DNA of 64,000 nucleotides from Streptomyces zhihengii (GCF_016919245.1 NZ_JAFEJA010000001.1:4144001-4208000), one strand, 5' to 3'; positions 35,965 to 45,042 are shown, counted from the first letter of the stretch. Translations and numbers: made by a program. The notes: generated by a model from the sequence alone, not told the origin.

Positions 35965-36201
35965 ATGGCGAAGCCGCCTGTGCGCAAGCCTAAGAAGAAG
36001 GTCTGCGCGTTCTGCAAGGACAAGACCGCGTACGTGGACTACAAGGACACGAACATGCTGCGGAAGTTCATTTCCGACCGCGGCAAGATCCGTGCCCGCC
36101 GCGTGACCGGCAACTGCACGCAGCACCAGCGTGACGTCGCCACGGCCGTCAAGAACAGCCGTGAGATGGCGCTGCTGCCCTACACGTCCACCGCGCGATA
36201 A
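35965..36201 (+). CDS. rpsR: Small ribosomal subunit protein bS18 (zinc-type)
   Basis: A 78-residue 30S protein ([19 protein letters not shown]...). The CAFC pair at residues 14-17 plus C50 (RVTGNCTQH) are zinc ligands of the C+ form, implying zinc-replete use; zinc-free paralogues are encoded elsewhere in Streptomyces. ATG with ACAGGAGAAA upstream. Confidence 0.96.
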   Translation: MAKPPVRKPKKKVCAFCKDKTAYVDYKDTNMLRKFISDRGKIRARRVTGNCTQHQRDVATAVKNSREMALLPYTSTAR

Positions 36202-36219
36202 GGGAAGGGTGACCTAAAC

Positions 36220-36666
36220 ATGAAGATCATCCTCACCCAGGAGGTCTCTGGCCTCGGTGCCGCCGGCGACGTCGTCGACGTCAAGGACGGCTACGCTCGC
36301 AACTACCTGGTCCCGCGCGGTTTCGCGATCCGCTGGACCAAGGGCGGCGAGAAGGACGTGGCGCAGATCCGCCGCGCCCGCAAGATCCACGAGATCGCGA
36401 CCATCGAGCAGGCGAACTCCATCCGGGGTCAGCTCGAGGCCGTGAAGGTGCGCCTGGCCGTTCGCTCCGGCGACGCGGGCCGCCTGTTCGGTTCCGTCAC
36501 CCCGGCCGACATCGCCTCGGCGATCAAGGCCGCCGGTGGTCCGGAGGTCGACAAGCGTCGTGTCGAGCTCGGTGCGCCGATCAAGACCCTGGGCTCGCAC
36601 CAGGTGTCCGTGCGTCTGCACCCCGAGGTCGCCGCACAGCTCGGCGTCGAGGTCGTCGCCGCCTGA
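36220..36666 (+). CDS. rplI: Large ribosomal subunit protein bL9
   Basis: A 148-residue 50S protein with the two-domain layout linked by a long helix: [34 protein letters not shown] is the classical N-domain, and the C-domain runs to GVEVVAA. ATG start after AAGGGTGACC, 18 nt from rpsR. Last gene of the operon before a strong terminator. Confidence 0.97.
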   Translation: MKIILTQEVSGLGAAGDVVDVKDGYARNYLVPRGFAIRWTKGGEKDVAQIRRARKIHEIATIEQANSIRGQLEAVKVRLAVRSGDAGRLFGSVTPADIASAIKAAGGPEVDKRRVELGAPIKTLGSHQVSVRLHPEVAAQLGVEVVAA

Positions 36667-36691
36667 GCAGCGCGCTCGACTGAGCAGTAGG

Positions 36692-36721
36692 AAGGGCCGC
36701 ACCCGATGGGTGCGGCCCTTT
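36692..36721 (+). terminator. rpsF-ssb-rpsR-rplI operon terminator
   Basis: Perfect 13-bp stem (36692-36704 with 36708-36720), GAT loop, followed by TTT. Two parS sites follow. Confidence 0.9.
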
Positions 36722-36752
36722 CCGTTCTGTCGCGGACTCCTTCGCCGGGGGT

Positions 36753-36766
36753 GTTTCACGTGAAAC
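36753..36766. other. parS: parS site 7
   Basis: Perfect gtttcacgtgaaac; first of a pair spaced 28 bp centre to centre between rplI and the MATE gene. Confidence 0.95.
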
Positions 36767-36780
36767 GCCCCCGGGTGCAT

Positions 36781-36794
36781 GTTTCACGTGAAAC
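36781..36794. other. parS: parS site 8
   Basis: Perfect gtttcacgtgaaac; second of the closely spaced pair. Confidence 0.95.
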
Positions 36795-36851
36795 CGGGCG
36801 GGTGCCCTCCCTCGGATCTGCTGAGAGCGTCCGGCCCGGGGAGTCCGGTGA

Positions 36852-38189
36852 TCAGCGGGTCGCGCCGGTCACGATCCAGCGGCCCGACCGTGCCCGCCAC
36901 CAGAGCGTCAGCAGGCGTACGGCCATCATCAGCGTCATGGCCCACCACAGTGCGGTGAGCCCACCGCCGAAGACCGGCACCAGAAGGGCGACCGGGGCGA
37001 AGGCCGCCAGGGTGAGGAGCATCGCCCACGCCAGGTAGGGGCCGTCCCCCGCGCCCATCAGCACGCCGTCGAGGACGAAGACCACGCCGGCGATCGGCTG
37101 GGAGAGGGCGATCACCAGCAGAGCCGGCAGCAGGGTGTCGTGCACGGCCTGGTCCCCGGTGAACAGCGGGATGAACAGCGGGCGGGCCAGGATGACCAGG
37201 ATACCGAGCACGAAGCCCGAGACGATCCCCCACTGCACCATGCGGCGGCAGACCTCGCGGGCCCCCGCGGAGTCCCCCGCACCGAGATAGCGCCCGATGA
37301 TCGCCTGCCCGGCGATGGCGATGGCGTCCAGGGCGAAGGCGAGCAGGCTCCACAGCGAGAGTGCGATCTGATGGGCCGCGATGTCGGTGTCGCCCATGCG
37401 GGCGGCCACGGCGGTGGCGATCATCAGCACCGCGCGCAGCGAGAGCGTGCGCACCAGCAGGGGCACGCCGGCCTGGGCGCTGGCACGGATACCCGCCGCG
37501 TCGGGGCGCAGGGGGGCTCCATGGGTGCGGGCGCCGCGGACGACCACGACGAGATAGGCGACCGCCATACCGCACTGGGCGATCACGGTGCCCCAGGCGG
37601 ATCCCGCGATACCGAAACCGGCTCCGTAGACGAGCCCGACATTGAGCGCGGCGTTGGCGGCGAACCCGCCGACCGCCACATAGAGCGGTGTGCGGGTGTC
37701 CTGGAGGCCGCGCAGGACACCGGTGGCGGCGAGCACGATCAGCATGGCGGGGATGCCGAGGCTGGAGATCCGCAGATAGGTGATCGCGTGCGGGGCCGCG
37801 GTCTCCGATGCTCCGAAGACGTCCACGAGCCAGGGCGCGGCCGGCAGGGTCACGGCGACCACGGCCGTACCGAGGAAGAGCGCCAGCCAGATGCCGTCCA
37901 TGCCCTGGCGGATCGCCGCCCGGAGATCGCCCGCGCCGACGCGTCGTGCCACGGCCGCCGTGGTGGCGTAGGCGAGGAAGACGAAGACGCTGACCGCCGT
38001 CATCAGGAGGGCGGCGGCGACCCCGAGGCCCGCGAGCTGGGGGGTGCCGAGATGACCGACGACGGCGCTGTCGACCATCACGAAGAGGGGTTCGGCGACG
38101 AGTGCGCCGAAGGCCGGGACGGCCAGGGCGATGATCTCTCGGTCATGCCGGCGCCGATGGGCGCGGACGGTCGCGGGGGCCTGAGTCAT
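36852..38189 (-). CDS. MATE-family efflux transporter (DinF-like)
   Basis: A 445-residue multidrug and toxic compound extrusion protein with about 12 transmembrane helices arranged as two MatE repeats (FGALVAEPLFVMVDSAVVGHLGTPQLAGLGVA and the matching half around LALLMIATAVAARMGDTDIAAHQIALSLWS). Substrate unknown; DinF-type members export organic cations. ATG at 38189. It is divergent from dnaB. Confidence 0.9.
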   Translation of the reverse strand: MTQAPATVRAHRRRHDREIIALAVPAFGALVAEPLFVMVDSAVVGHLGTPQLAGLGVAAALLMTAVSVFVFLAYATTAAVARRVGAGDLRAAIRQGMDGIWLALFLGTAVVAVTLPAAPWLVDVFGASETAAPHAITYLRISSLGIPAMLIVLAATGVLRGLQDTRTPLYVAVGGFAANAALNVGLVYGAGFGIAGSAWGTVIAQCGMAVAYLVVVVRGARTHGAPLRPDAAGIRASAQAGVPLLVRTLSLRAVLMIATAVAARMGDTDIAAHQIALSLWSLLAFALDAIAIAGQAIIGRYLGAGDSAGAREVCRRMVQWGIVSGFVLGILVILARPLFIPLFTGDQAVHDTLLPALLVIALSQPIAGVVFVLDGVLMGAGDGPYLAWAMLLTLAAFAPVALLVPVFGGGLTALWWAMTLMMAVRLLTLWWRARSGRWIVTGATR

Positions 38190-38613
38190 ACGGTCAATCT
38201 AATCTTCCACAGGTAAGAGACGCAATTGTCTTGCAGCCCTTACAGCCTGTCGACGGCCGGATGCCTCCGGGGCCCGTTTGGGATGATCTTGATCCGAGCG
38301 GGAAAGTTTTTCTCCCCCACAGCCGGTGGACGGCAATCGTGCAGGTCAACCGCTGTGTCGTGGGTGATCTCCGATGTTGTCCACAGTGCTGTCCCCCGGT
38401 CCGTGCACAGGATGCGCAGGGTTCTCCACAGCATTGGGTCGTTCATCCACACAGCCTGTGGATAACGAGATTGGCTGAGGCCTTCCAGGGGCCTACCGTG
38501 GACCGTCGCCCGACGCGCCGCAGCGGAGTCGGGCGGGTCGATTTGTCAGTGTCGTGCCGTACAAAGAGTGCCACGGCAGAGGTCCGCGGAGCGGACGGGA
38601 GGAGGTGGCGCGG
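38190..38613. promoter_or_regulatory. DnaA-box cluster in the MATE-dnaB intergenic region
   Basis: A 424-bp gap without a convincing gene. It holds four DnaA-box-like 9-mers: perfect TTGTCCACA at 38377-38385, TTCTCCACA at 38422-38430, TCATCCACA at 38443-38451, and TTATCCACA on the minus strand at 38457-38465. They lie about 150-240 bp ahead of the dnaB start and about 35 kb from oriC. Confidence 0.7.
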
Positions 38614-40089
38614 GTGAGCATCTCCGAGCCTCTGGACGATCCGTGGGCGGCGGACTCCCCCGGGGACCGCCTCCCCGCCTCCCGCCGGCGTGGCAGCGAC
38701 GGCCGTGGCGGCCGTGAGGACCGGCACGACCGCGGCAGCGACAGCGGCTGGGACAGCGGTCCGAGCTTCGAGCGGGTGCCTCCCCAGGACCTGGACGCGG
38801 AGCAGTCCGTCCTCGGCGGCATGCTGCTCTCCAAGGACGCCATCGCGGACGTCGTCGAGATCATCAAGGGCCACGACTTCTACCGGCCGGCCCATGAGAC
38901 GGTCTTCACGGCGATCCTCGACCTCTACGCCAAGGGCGAGCCCGCCGACCCCATCACCGTCGCGGCCGAACTGGTCAAGCGCGGTGAGATCACCCGGGTC
39001 GGCGGAGCGCCGTATCTCCACACCCTGGTCCAGTCCGTCCCCACGGCCGCGAACGCCTCGTACTACGCGGAGATCGTCCATGAGCGCGCCGTGCTGCGCC
39101 GCCTGGTCGAGGCCGGCACCAAGATCACGCAGATGGGATACGCCGCCGACGGCGACGTCGACGAGATCGTGAACTCGGCGCAGGCCGAGATCTACGCGGT
39201 GACCGAGCAGCGCACCAGCGAGGACTACCTGGCGCTCGGCGACATCATGGAGGGCGCCCTCGACGAGATCGAGGCGATCGGCTCCCGCAGCGGCGAGATG
39301 ACCGGTGTCCCCACCGGATTCACCGACTTCGACTCCCTCACCAACGGACTCCACCCCGGTCAGATGATCGTCATCGCCGCGCGTCCCGCGATGGGCAAGT
39401 CGACGCTCGCGCTGGACTTCGCCCGGGCGGCGTCGATCAAGCACAACCTGCCGAGCGTCATCTTCTCCCTGGAGATGGGCCGCAACGAGATCGCCATGCG
39501 TCTGCTGTCCGCCGAGGCCCGGGTGGCGCTGCACCACATGCGGTCCGGCACCATGACGGACGAGGACTGGACGCGGCTGGCCCGCCGGATGCCCGAGGTG
39601 TCGTCCGCCCCGCTGTACATCGACGACTCCCCCAACCTGTCGATGATGGAGATCCGGGCGAAGTGCCGCCGCCTCAAGCAGCGCAACGACATCAAGCTCG
39701 TGATCATCGACTATCTGCAGCTGATGCAGTCCGGCGGCTCCAAGCGTGCCGAGAGCCGCCAGCAGGAGGTCTCGGACATGTCCCGGAACCTCAAGCTCCT
39801 GGCGAAGGAGCTGGAGGTGCCCGTGATCGCGCTCTCGCAGCTCAACCGAGGCCCCGAGCAGCGCACCGACAAGAAGCCCATGGTGTCCGACCTGCGTGAG
39901 TCCGGATCCATCGAGCAGGACGCCGACATGGTGATCCTGCTGCACCGTGAGGACGCGTACGAGAAGGAGTCGCCGCGCGCGGGCGAGGCGGACATCATCG
40001 TCGGCAAGCACCGTAACGGCCCCACGGCCACCATCACCGTCGCCTTCCAGGGGCACTACTCGCGCTTCGTGGACATGGCACAGACCTGA
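38614..40089 (+). CDS. dnaB: Replicative DNA helicase DnaB
   Basis: Hexameric helicase at the fork, loaded by DnaA at oriC. The 491-residue protein has a variable Asp/Arg/Gly-rich N-terminus (1-45), the primase-interacting N-domain (PQDLDAEQSVLGGMLLSKDAI) and the RecA-type domain with Walker A ARPAMGKST, Walker B VIIDYLQLM and SQLNRG. No intein is present. I chose the GTG at 38614, with GGAGGAGG upstream; a 20-codon extension is unlikely. Confidence 0.96.
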   Translation: MSISEPLDDPWAADSPGDRLPASRRRGSDGRGGREDRHDRGSDSGWDSGPSFERVPPQDLDAEQSVLGGMLLSKDAIADVVEIIKGHDFYRPAHETVFTAILDLYAKGEPADPITVAAELVKRGEITRVGGAPYLHTLVQSVPTAANASYYAEIVHERAVLRRLVEAGTKITQMGYAADGDVDEIVNSAQAEIYAVTEQRTSEDYLALGDIMEGALDEIEAIGSRSGEMTGVPTGFTDFDSLTNGLHPGQMIVIAARPAMGKSTLALDFARAASIKHNLPSVIFSLEMGRNEIAMRLLSAEARVALHHMRSGTMTDEDWTRLARRMPEVSSAPLYIDDSPNLSMMEIRAKCRRLKQRNDIKLVIIDYLQLMQSGGSKRAESRQQEVSDMSRNLKLLAKELEVPVIALSQLNRGPEQRTDKKPMVSDLRESGSIEQDADMVILLHREDAYEKESPRAGEADIIVGKHRNGPTATITVAFQGHYSRFVDMAQT

Positions 40090-40289
40090 TCCGGCCCGGC
40101 ACCCCGAAGTGCGGCCGCGCCGGGAACAGTCGGTCCAGCCGGCACCGTTGCATCCAGCGGGGGCCCGGCCGCACGGGCGGAGAGCCCGGTGGACCGCGAG
40201 GACGTCCGTCCGCCGGGATCCGGGCCCGGTGAACGGGACACCCCCGCCGCGCAGTTGGACCAGACGTATTTCCGCAGGAGGACTGCTAG

Positions 40290-41123
40290 ATGACCGACCG
40301 GCCCTTGACGCTCATGGCAGTACACGCCCACCCCGACGACGAGGCCACCGGGACCGGAGGGGTCCTCGCGCGATACGCGGCCGAAGGCATCCGCACGGTC
40401 CTCGTGACCTGTACCGACGGCGGGTGCGGTGACGGACCGGGAGGCCTCAAGCCGGGCGATCCCGGCCACGATCCGGCTGCCGTCGCGCTGATGCGCCGTC
40501 AGGAACTGGAGGCGAGCCGTGACGTCCTCAAGATCAGCGATCTGGAAACGCTGGACTACGCCGACTCCGGGATGATGGGCTGGCCCAGCAACGACGCCCC
40601 CGGATCCTTCTGGCAGACCCCGGTGGCGGAAGGCGCGGCCCGTCTCGCGGACCTCATGCGCCACTACCGGCCCGATGTGGTCGTCACCTACGACGAGAAC
40701 GGCTTCTACGGCCATCCCGATCACATCCAGGCCCACCGCATCACCATGGCGGCGCTGGAGATGACGGAGCTGACGCCGAAGGTGTACTGGACCACCATGC
40801 CCCGCTCGGGGATGCAGCGGTTCGGGGAGATCATGCGCGAGTTCCACCCCGACATGCCGGAGCCGGATCCCGCCGAGGCGGCCGCGATGGCCGAGATCGG
40901 CCTGCCCGACGACGAGATCACCACCTGGGTGGACACCACCGCCTTCAGCGGTCAGAAGTTCGACGCGCTGGCCGCGCACGCCAGCCAGGGCGAGAACATC
41001 TTCTTCCTCAAGATGGGCAAGGAGAGGTTCGGCGAGCTGATGGGGACGGAGACCTTCGTCCGTGTCCAGGACGCCACCGGCGCGGCCGTACCCGAGAACG
41101 ACCTCTTCGCCGGGCTGCGCTGA
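40290..41123 (+). CDS. PIG-L family zinc deacetylase
   Basis: A 277-residue LmbE/PIG-L enzyme with the metal motif AHPDDEATG (12-20) and a second motif HPDHIQAH (about 147-154). This family removes acetyl groups from GlcNAc-type substrates, for example in mycothiol biosynthesis (MshB) or mycothiol-conjugate cleavage (Mca). This one cannot be assigned to either by inspection. The 200-bp gap before it (40090-40289) contains several GC-rich inverted repeats but no clear gene. ATG after CGCAGGAGGAC. Confidence 0.85.
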   Translation: MTDRPLTLMAVHAHPDDEATGTGGVLARYAAEGIRTVLVTCTDGGCGDGPGGLKPGDPGHDPAAVALMRRQELEASRDVLKISDLETLDYADSGMMGWPSNDAPGSFWQTPVAEGAARLADLMRHYRPDVVVTYDENGFYGHPDHIQAHRITMAALEMTELTPKVYWTTMPRSGMQRFGEIMREFHPDMPEPDPAEAAAMAEIGLPDDEITTWVDTTAFSGQKFDALAAHASQGENIFFLKMGKERFGELMGTETFVRVQDATGAAVPENDLFAGLR

Positions 41124-41179
41124 TCCACCCGGCATAAAGGGTTCGACGCGTCCGGGCGCGCGCCGGTAGACACTGCCGT

Positions 41180-42556
41180 ATGACGTCATCGCCGGAAGAA
41201 CTGCTCCCCAGTACGCGCAGGGCGCTGCTGCACCGCATCGCCGTCGCCCAGTCGGAGGGGCGGACCCCGTCCTACGCGGCCGCCGTGCTCAGGGACGGGG
41301 AGATCGTATGGACGGGGTCCCGGAGCTGTGTCGAGGGACACGCCCCCGAGCCCGGCACTCAGTACCGCATCGGGTCGATCACCAAGACCTTCACCGCCGT
41401 CCTGGTGATGCGGCTGCGCGACGAGGGGCTGCTCGATCTGGGCGATCCGCTGGAGAAGCACCTCCCCGGCACCGGGGCCGGGGAGGTGACCATCGCCCAA
41501 CTGCTCGGACACAGCGCCGGGTTGAGTGCCGAGTCCCCCGCGCCCTGGTGGGAGCGGACGCCCGGGACGCTGCGCCCCGAACTCGCCGATGTCCTGGGCG
41601 AGGGGGCGCGCATGCACCCGCCCGGCCGGCGGCACCACTACTCCAACCCGGGCTACACCGTGCTGGGTTCGCTGGTGGAGACGGTGCGCGGGGTGTCCTG
41701 GGAGGAGGCGCTGCAACGGGAGATCCTCGACCCGCTGGGGCTGACCCGTACGGCCGCCCGGCCGAGCGCGCCGCACGCGGGGGGCTGGGCCGTCCACCCC
41801 TGGGCGGACGTGATGCTGCCCGAACCCTCCGAGGACCTGGGACTGATGGCTCCCGCGGGCCAGTTGTGGTCGACCACCGAGGATCTCTGCCGCTTCGCCT
41901 GGTTCCTCGCCGAAGGGGACGACCGGGTGCTCGGTGCCGCGTCCGTGCGGGAGATGCGGACGCCCTCCGTGCCCGCCGAGACGGGGGACTGGGTCGGCAC
42001 CTACGGCCTGGGCGTGCAGATCGTCCGCAGCGAAGGCCGGACGCTGATCGGCCACGGCGGTTCGCTGCCCGGCTTCCTCGCGGGGCTGTGGGTGAGCGTG
42101 GAGGACGGTGTCGCCGCGGTGGCGCTCACCAATGTCACCTCGGGGCCGGCCACCGGGGTCACGGCGGCCGAGCTGGTGGGCATCGTGGCCGACGCCGAGC
42201 CCAGGATCCCCCGGCCGTGGCGGCCGCTTCCCTCGGTCGATCCGGAACTGCTGGAGCTGACGGGCCCCTGGTACTGGGGGACCTACTCCTACGGTCTGCG
42301 TCTCGCCGCGGACGGCGGGGTGGAACTGGAGATGCTCCGGGGCGGCGGGCGGAAGTCGCGCTTCGTCGCGGCGGGGGAGGGCCGCTGGACCGGTCTGGAC
42401 GGCTACTACGCGGGGGAGACCCTGTCGGTGGTGCGGCGGGCCGACGGCTCGGTGAGCCATCTGGACCTCGGGTCCTTCGTCTTCACCCGTGAGCCCTACG
42501 GGCCCGCGGACGCGGTGCCGGGCGGTGTGGACGAGGCCGGGTGGCGCGGGCTCTGA
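41180..42556 (+). CDS. Serine hydrolase (beta-lactamase/AmpC class C family)
   Basis: A 458-residue protein of the class C beta-lactamase/DD-peptidase fold with S-x-x-K (GSITKTF, about 57-60), the Y-S-N motif (HHYSNPGY) and H-G-G (LIGHGGSLPGF), followed by a C-terminal extension of about 110 residues. No signal peptide is evident, so it is probably cytosolic or an esterase-type member. ATG at 41180 follows TAGACA (about 41167-41172) with no ribosome site, suggesting a leaderless transcript. Confidence 0.85.
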   Translation: MTSSPEELLPSTRRALLHRIAVAQSEGRTPSYAAAVLRDGEIVWTGSRSCVEGHAPEPGTQYRIGSITKTFTAVLVMRLRDEGLLDLGDPLEKHLPGTGAGEVTIAQLLGHSAGLSAESPAPWWERTPGTLRPELADVLGEGARMHPPGRRHHYSNPGYTVLGSLVETVRGVSWEEALQREILDPLGLTRTAARPSAPHAGGWAVHPWADVMLPEPSEDLGLMAPAGQLWSTTEDLCRFAWFLAEGDDRVLGAASVREMRTPSVPAETGDWVGTYGLGVQIVRSEGRTLIGHGGSLPGFLAGLWVSVEDGVAAVALTNVTSGPATGVTAAELVGIVADAEPRIPRPWRPLPSVDPELLELTGPWYWGTYSYGLRLAADGGVELEMLRGGGRKSRFVAAGEGRWTGLDGYYAGETLSVVRRADGSVSHLDLGSFVFTREPYGPADAVPGGVDEAGWRGL

Positions 42557-42614
42557 GAGCTCCGCGGCGCTGAGGGGGCGGCGCCTCTGACGGGGCCGAC
42601 GGCGCTGAGCGAGG

Positions 42615-42628
42615 GTTTCACGTGAAAC
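42615..42628. other. parS: parS site 9
   Basis: Perfect gtttcacgtgaaac overlapping the left edge of the next hairpin by 2 bp. Confidence 0.95.
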
Positions 42629-42655
42629 AGGGCCGGTGGATTCCACCGGCCCTGT
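42627..42655. terminator. Bidirectional terminator abutting parS 9
   Basis: Perfect 13-bp stem (42627-42639 with 42643-42655), ATT loop, between the convergent serine hydrolase and GNAT genes. Confidence 0.85.
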
Positions 42656-42692
42656 CTCCTGTCCGAGCGCTTCCCGTGCCGTCCGGTCATCG

Positions 42693-43145
42693 TCAGAGCG
42701 GGAGCTTGAAGCCCACATGGGACGGCTTGAATCCGAGCCGCTCGTAGAAACGGTGGGCGTCGGACCGCTGCACGTCAGAGGTGAGCTGGACCAGGCTGCA
42801 TCCCAGGCGGCGGGATTCCCCGATGGCCCACTCGATGAGCTGGGTGCCCAGTCCGCTGCCGCGCTCGTCCGTGTGCACCCGGACGGCCTCGATGACCGAG
42901 CGGGTGGCACCCCGCCGAGAGAGGCCGGGGATCACGGTCAGCTGAAGGGTGCCGACGACCCGGCCGTCCCGGACGGCGACGGTCTGGTGCTGATGGGGAT
43001 CGGCGGCCAGCCTGCCGAACGCCTCCAGGTAGGGAGCCAGGTCGTCGGGCGACTCGCGCTGGTGGCCCAGGGGGTCGTCGGCGAGCATGGCCACGATCGC
43101 CGGTACGTCGTCGACGCCGGCGGCGCGTATCTCGAGATCACTCAT
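42693..43145 (-). CDS. GNAT-family N-acetyltransferase
   Basis: A 150-residue single-domain acetyltransferase beginning MSDLEIRAAGVDDVPAIVAML. It has the acetyl-CoA loop DERGSGLGTQLIEWA (about 92-106) and the strand DAHRFYERLGFKPSHVGFKL near the end. Substrate unknown. It ends 37 bp before the parS-terminator element. Confidence 0.88.
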   Translation of the reverse strand: MSDLEIRAAGVDDVPAIVAMLADDPLGHQRESPDDLAPYLEAFGRLAADPHQHQTVAVRDGRVVGTLQLTVIPGLSRRGATRSVIEAVRVHTDERGSGLGTQLIEWAIGESRRLGCSLVQLTSDVQRSDAHRFYERLGFKPSHVGFKLPL

Positions 43146-43155
43146 GATCGGCAGA

Positions 43156-43614
43156 TTACGCGGGGACCCTCAGCTCCTCGACCGCCCTGACGAGCGGGGC
43201 GAGCTCCGGGTTCTTCGCCGCTTCGTCGAGAGCCTCGCGCAGCGCGGTGTCGTTGGTCGGGCGGGCCTCGGCGAGCAGAGCGAGGCCGCTCTCCGTGACG
43301 TCGGTGTAGATGCCCCGGCGGTCGGTGTCGCAGAGGTACCGGGAGAGAAGGCCGCGGTCCTCCAGGCGGGAGACCAGCCGGGTGGTGGCGCTCTGGCTGA
43401 GCACGACCGCGTCGGCGACCTGCTTCATCTGGAGGTGCCCGCCGGGGCCGTTGTGCTGGCGGCTGAGGACGTCGAGCAGGGAGAACTCCCGCATGCTCAG
43501 TCCGTGCCCCGCCTCCAGGGCCCGTTCGATGTGGGACTCGATCCTGCCGTGGAGCAGCGAGAGGGCGCACCACCCCTGGGCGAGGGCGGTCAGTGCGGGA
43601 TCGGTCGCCGTCAT
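43156..43614 (-). CDS. MarR-family transcriptional regulator
   Basis: A 152-residue winged-helix regulator: dimer helix ALTALAQGWCALSLLHGRI, HTH HLQMKQVADAVVLSQSATTRLVSRLEDRGLL and wing RRGIYTDVTESG. Divergent from the MFS exporter at 43761 with a 146-bp gap; typically represses such a neighbour until a ligand binds. I chose ATG 43614 because GAGGAGAGAC precedes it; a 32-codon longer form reads into the divergent promoter. Confidence 0.9.
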   Translation of the reverse strand: MTATDPALTALAQGWCALSLLHGRIESHIERALEAGHGLSMREFSLLDVLSRQHNGPGGHLQMKQVADAVVLSQSATTRLVSRLEDRGLLSRYLCDTDRRGIYTDVTESGLALLAEARPTNDTALREALDEAAKNPELAPLVRAVEELRVPA

Positions 43615-43688
43615 GTGTCTCTCCTCGGTGCCGGGTGGCGCGCCACCAGTCCTTGCCAGGATAGACGACGACCGCAATAGCCCGCGCT

Positions 43689-43715
43689 TGCAATTAATCG
43701 GCGTCTGCAATTATT
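43689..43715. promoter_or_regulatory. Direct repeat in the marR-MFS divergent promoter
   Basis: TGCAATTAAT (43689-43698) and TGCAATTATT (43706-43715), 17 bp apart, the only AT-rich stretch in the neighbourhood. Candidate MarR operator and promoter elements. Confidence 0.55.
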
Positions 43716-43760
43716 GTGAACGCCTGTAAAGCGCTCAAGCAACCTGGAAGGGGCCAACCC

Positions 43761-44957
43761 ATGCCTCTCGCGCTACTGGCTCTGGCGGTCGGAGCCTTCG
43801 GCATCGGCACCACCGAATTCGTGATCATGGGCCTGCTGCCCGAGGTGGCCGCCGACTTCGGGGTCTCGATCCCCACCTCCGGGCTGCTGGTGACCGGCTA
43901 CGCCCTCGGCGTGGTCGCCGGTGCCCCGCTGATGACGGCACTGGGCACCAAGATCCCGCGGAAGCGGATGCTGATGCTGCTGATGGGCCTGTTCGTCCTC
44001 GGCAACCTGCTCTCGGCCCTGGCGCCCTCCTTCGGCGCGATGCTCGCCGGCCGGATCGTGGCCTCGCTCGCCCACGGCGCCTTCTTCGGCATCGGCTCGG
44101 TCGTCGCCGCCGAACTCGTCGCCCCGCACAAGAAGGCGGGCGCGATCGCGATGATGTTCACCGGACTGACCGTCGCCAATGTCGTCGGTGTCCCCGGCGG
44201 CACGTTCATCGGCCAGTCCATCGGCTGGCGGACCACGTTCGCCGTGGTCGCCGGGCTCGGTGTGGTCGGGCTGGCCGGGGTGGCCAAGCTCGTCCCCGAC
44301 CTCCCCCGGCCGGAGGGGGTGCGCCTGCGGGACGAGGCGGCCGCCTTCAAGAACACCCAGGTGCTGCTCGCCATGGCGATGACCGTGCTCGGCTTCGGCG
44401 GAGTGTTCGCCGCGATCACCTACATCGCCCCGATGATGACCGAGACCGCGGGCTTCGCCGACTCCTCGGTGACCTGGCTGCTGGTGCTGTTCGGGCTCGG
44501 CATGGTCGGCGGCAACCTCCTCGGCGGCCGCTACGCCGACCGGCACCTCATGCCCCTGCTCTACATCACCCTCGGAGCGCTGGGGCTGGTGCTCGCGCTG
44601 TTCACGGTCACCGCGCACCACAAGGTCCTCGCGGCGGTCTCCATCGTGCTGATCGGCGCCCTCGGCTTCGCCACGGTGCCGCCGCTCCAGAAGCGGGTGC
44701 TGGACCAGGCCAAGGGGGCGCCCACGCTGGCCTCCGCGGTCAACATCGGCGCCTTCAACCTGGGCAACGCCCTCGCGGCCTGGCTGGGCGGTCTGGTCAT
44801 CTCGGCCGGGTTCGGGCTGACCGCCCCCAACTGGGTCGGCGCGCTGCTGGCCGTCTCGGCGCTGGGCCTCGCCGTGCTCTCCGCCGCCCTCGAACGCCGC
44901 TCGGACCGGCGGGCGGCCGCCCCTCTCCTCCGCGTCCCGGAGCCGGCCGTGCACTGA
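43761..44957 (+). CDS. MFS exporter (DHA1, Cml/ArpJ-like)
   Basis: A 398-residue major-facilitator protein with 12 transmembrane segments, opening with PLALLALAVGAFGIGTTEFVIMGLLPEVA, the pattern of the chloramphenicol/arabinose DHA1 family, and motif LGTKIPRKRMLMLLMGLFVLGN. I chose the ATG at 43761 with GGAAGGGG just upstream. Substrate not determinable; regulated probably by the divergent MarR. Confidence 0.9.
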   Translation: MPLALLALAVGAFGIGTTEFVIMGLLPEVAADFGVSIPTSGLLVTGYALGVVAGAPLMTALGTKIPRKRMLMLLMGLFVLGNLLSALAPSFGAMLAGRIVASLAHGAFFGIGSVVAAELVAPHKKAGAIAMMFTGLTVANVVGVPGGTFIGQSIGWRTTFAVVAGLGVVGLAGVAKLVPDLPRPEGVRLRDEAAAFKNTQVLLAMAMTVLGFGGVFAAITYIAPMMTETAGFADSSVTWLLVLFGLGMVGGNLLGGRYADRHLMPLLYITLGALGLVLALFTVTAHHKVLAAVSIVLIGALGFATVPPLQKRVLDQAKGAPTLASAVNIGAFNLGNALAAWLGGLVISAGFGLTAPNWVGALLAVSALGLAVLSAALERRSDRRAAAPLLRVPEPAVH

Positions 44958-44985
44958 GGGCCGTGGCCCGAACGCCGTGGCCCGA

Positions 44986-45032
44986 ACGCCGGAGGCCGGT
45001 GACAGGACAGTCCTGTCACCGGCCTCCGGCGT
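44986..45032. terminator. Very long convergent terminator
   Basis: Nearly perfect palindrome: 22-23 bp arms (44986-45008 with 45010-45032) around a single central base, between the convergent MFS and GNAT genes. Confidence 0.88.
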
Positions 45033-45042
45033 CGTCGGTGTC

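Noticed and set aside
38614..40089. Intein in DnaB
   Set aside because: The RecA domain is continuous from Walker A through SQLNRG with normal length.
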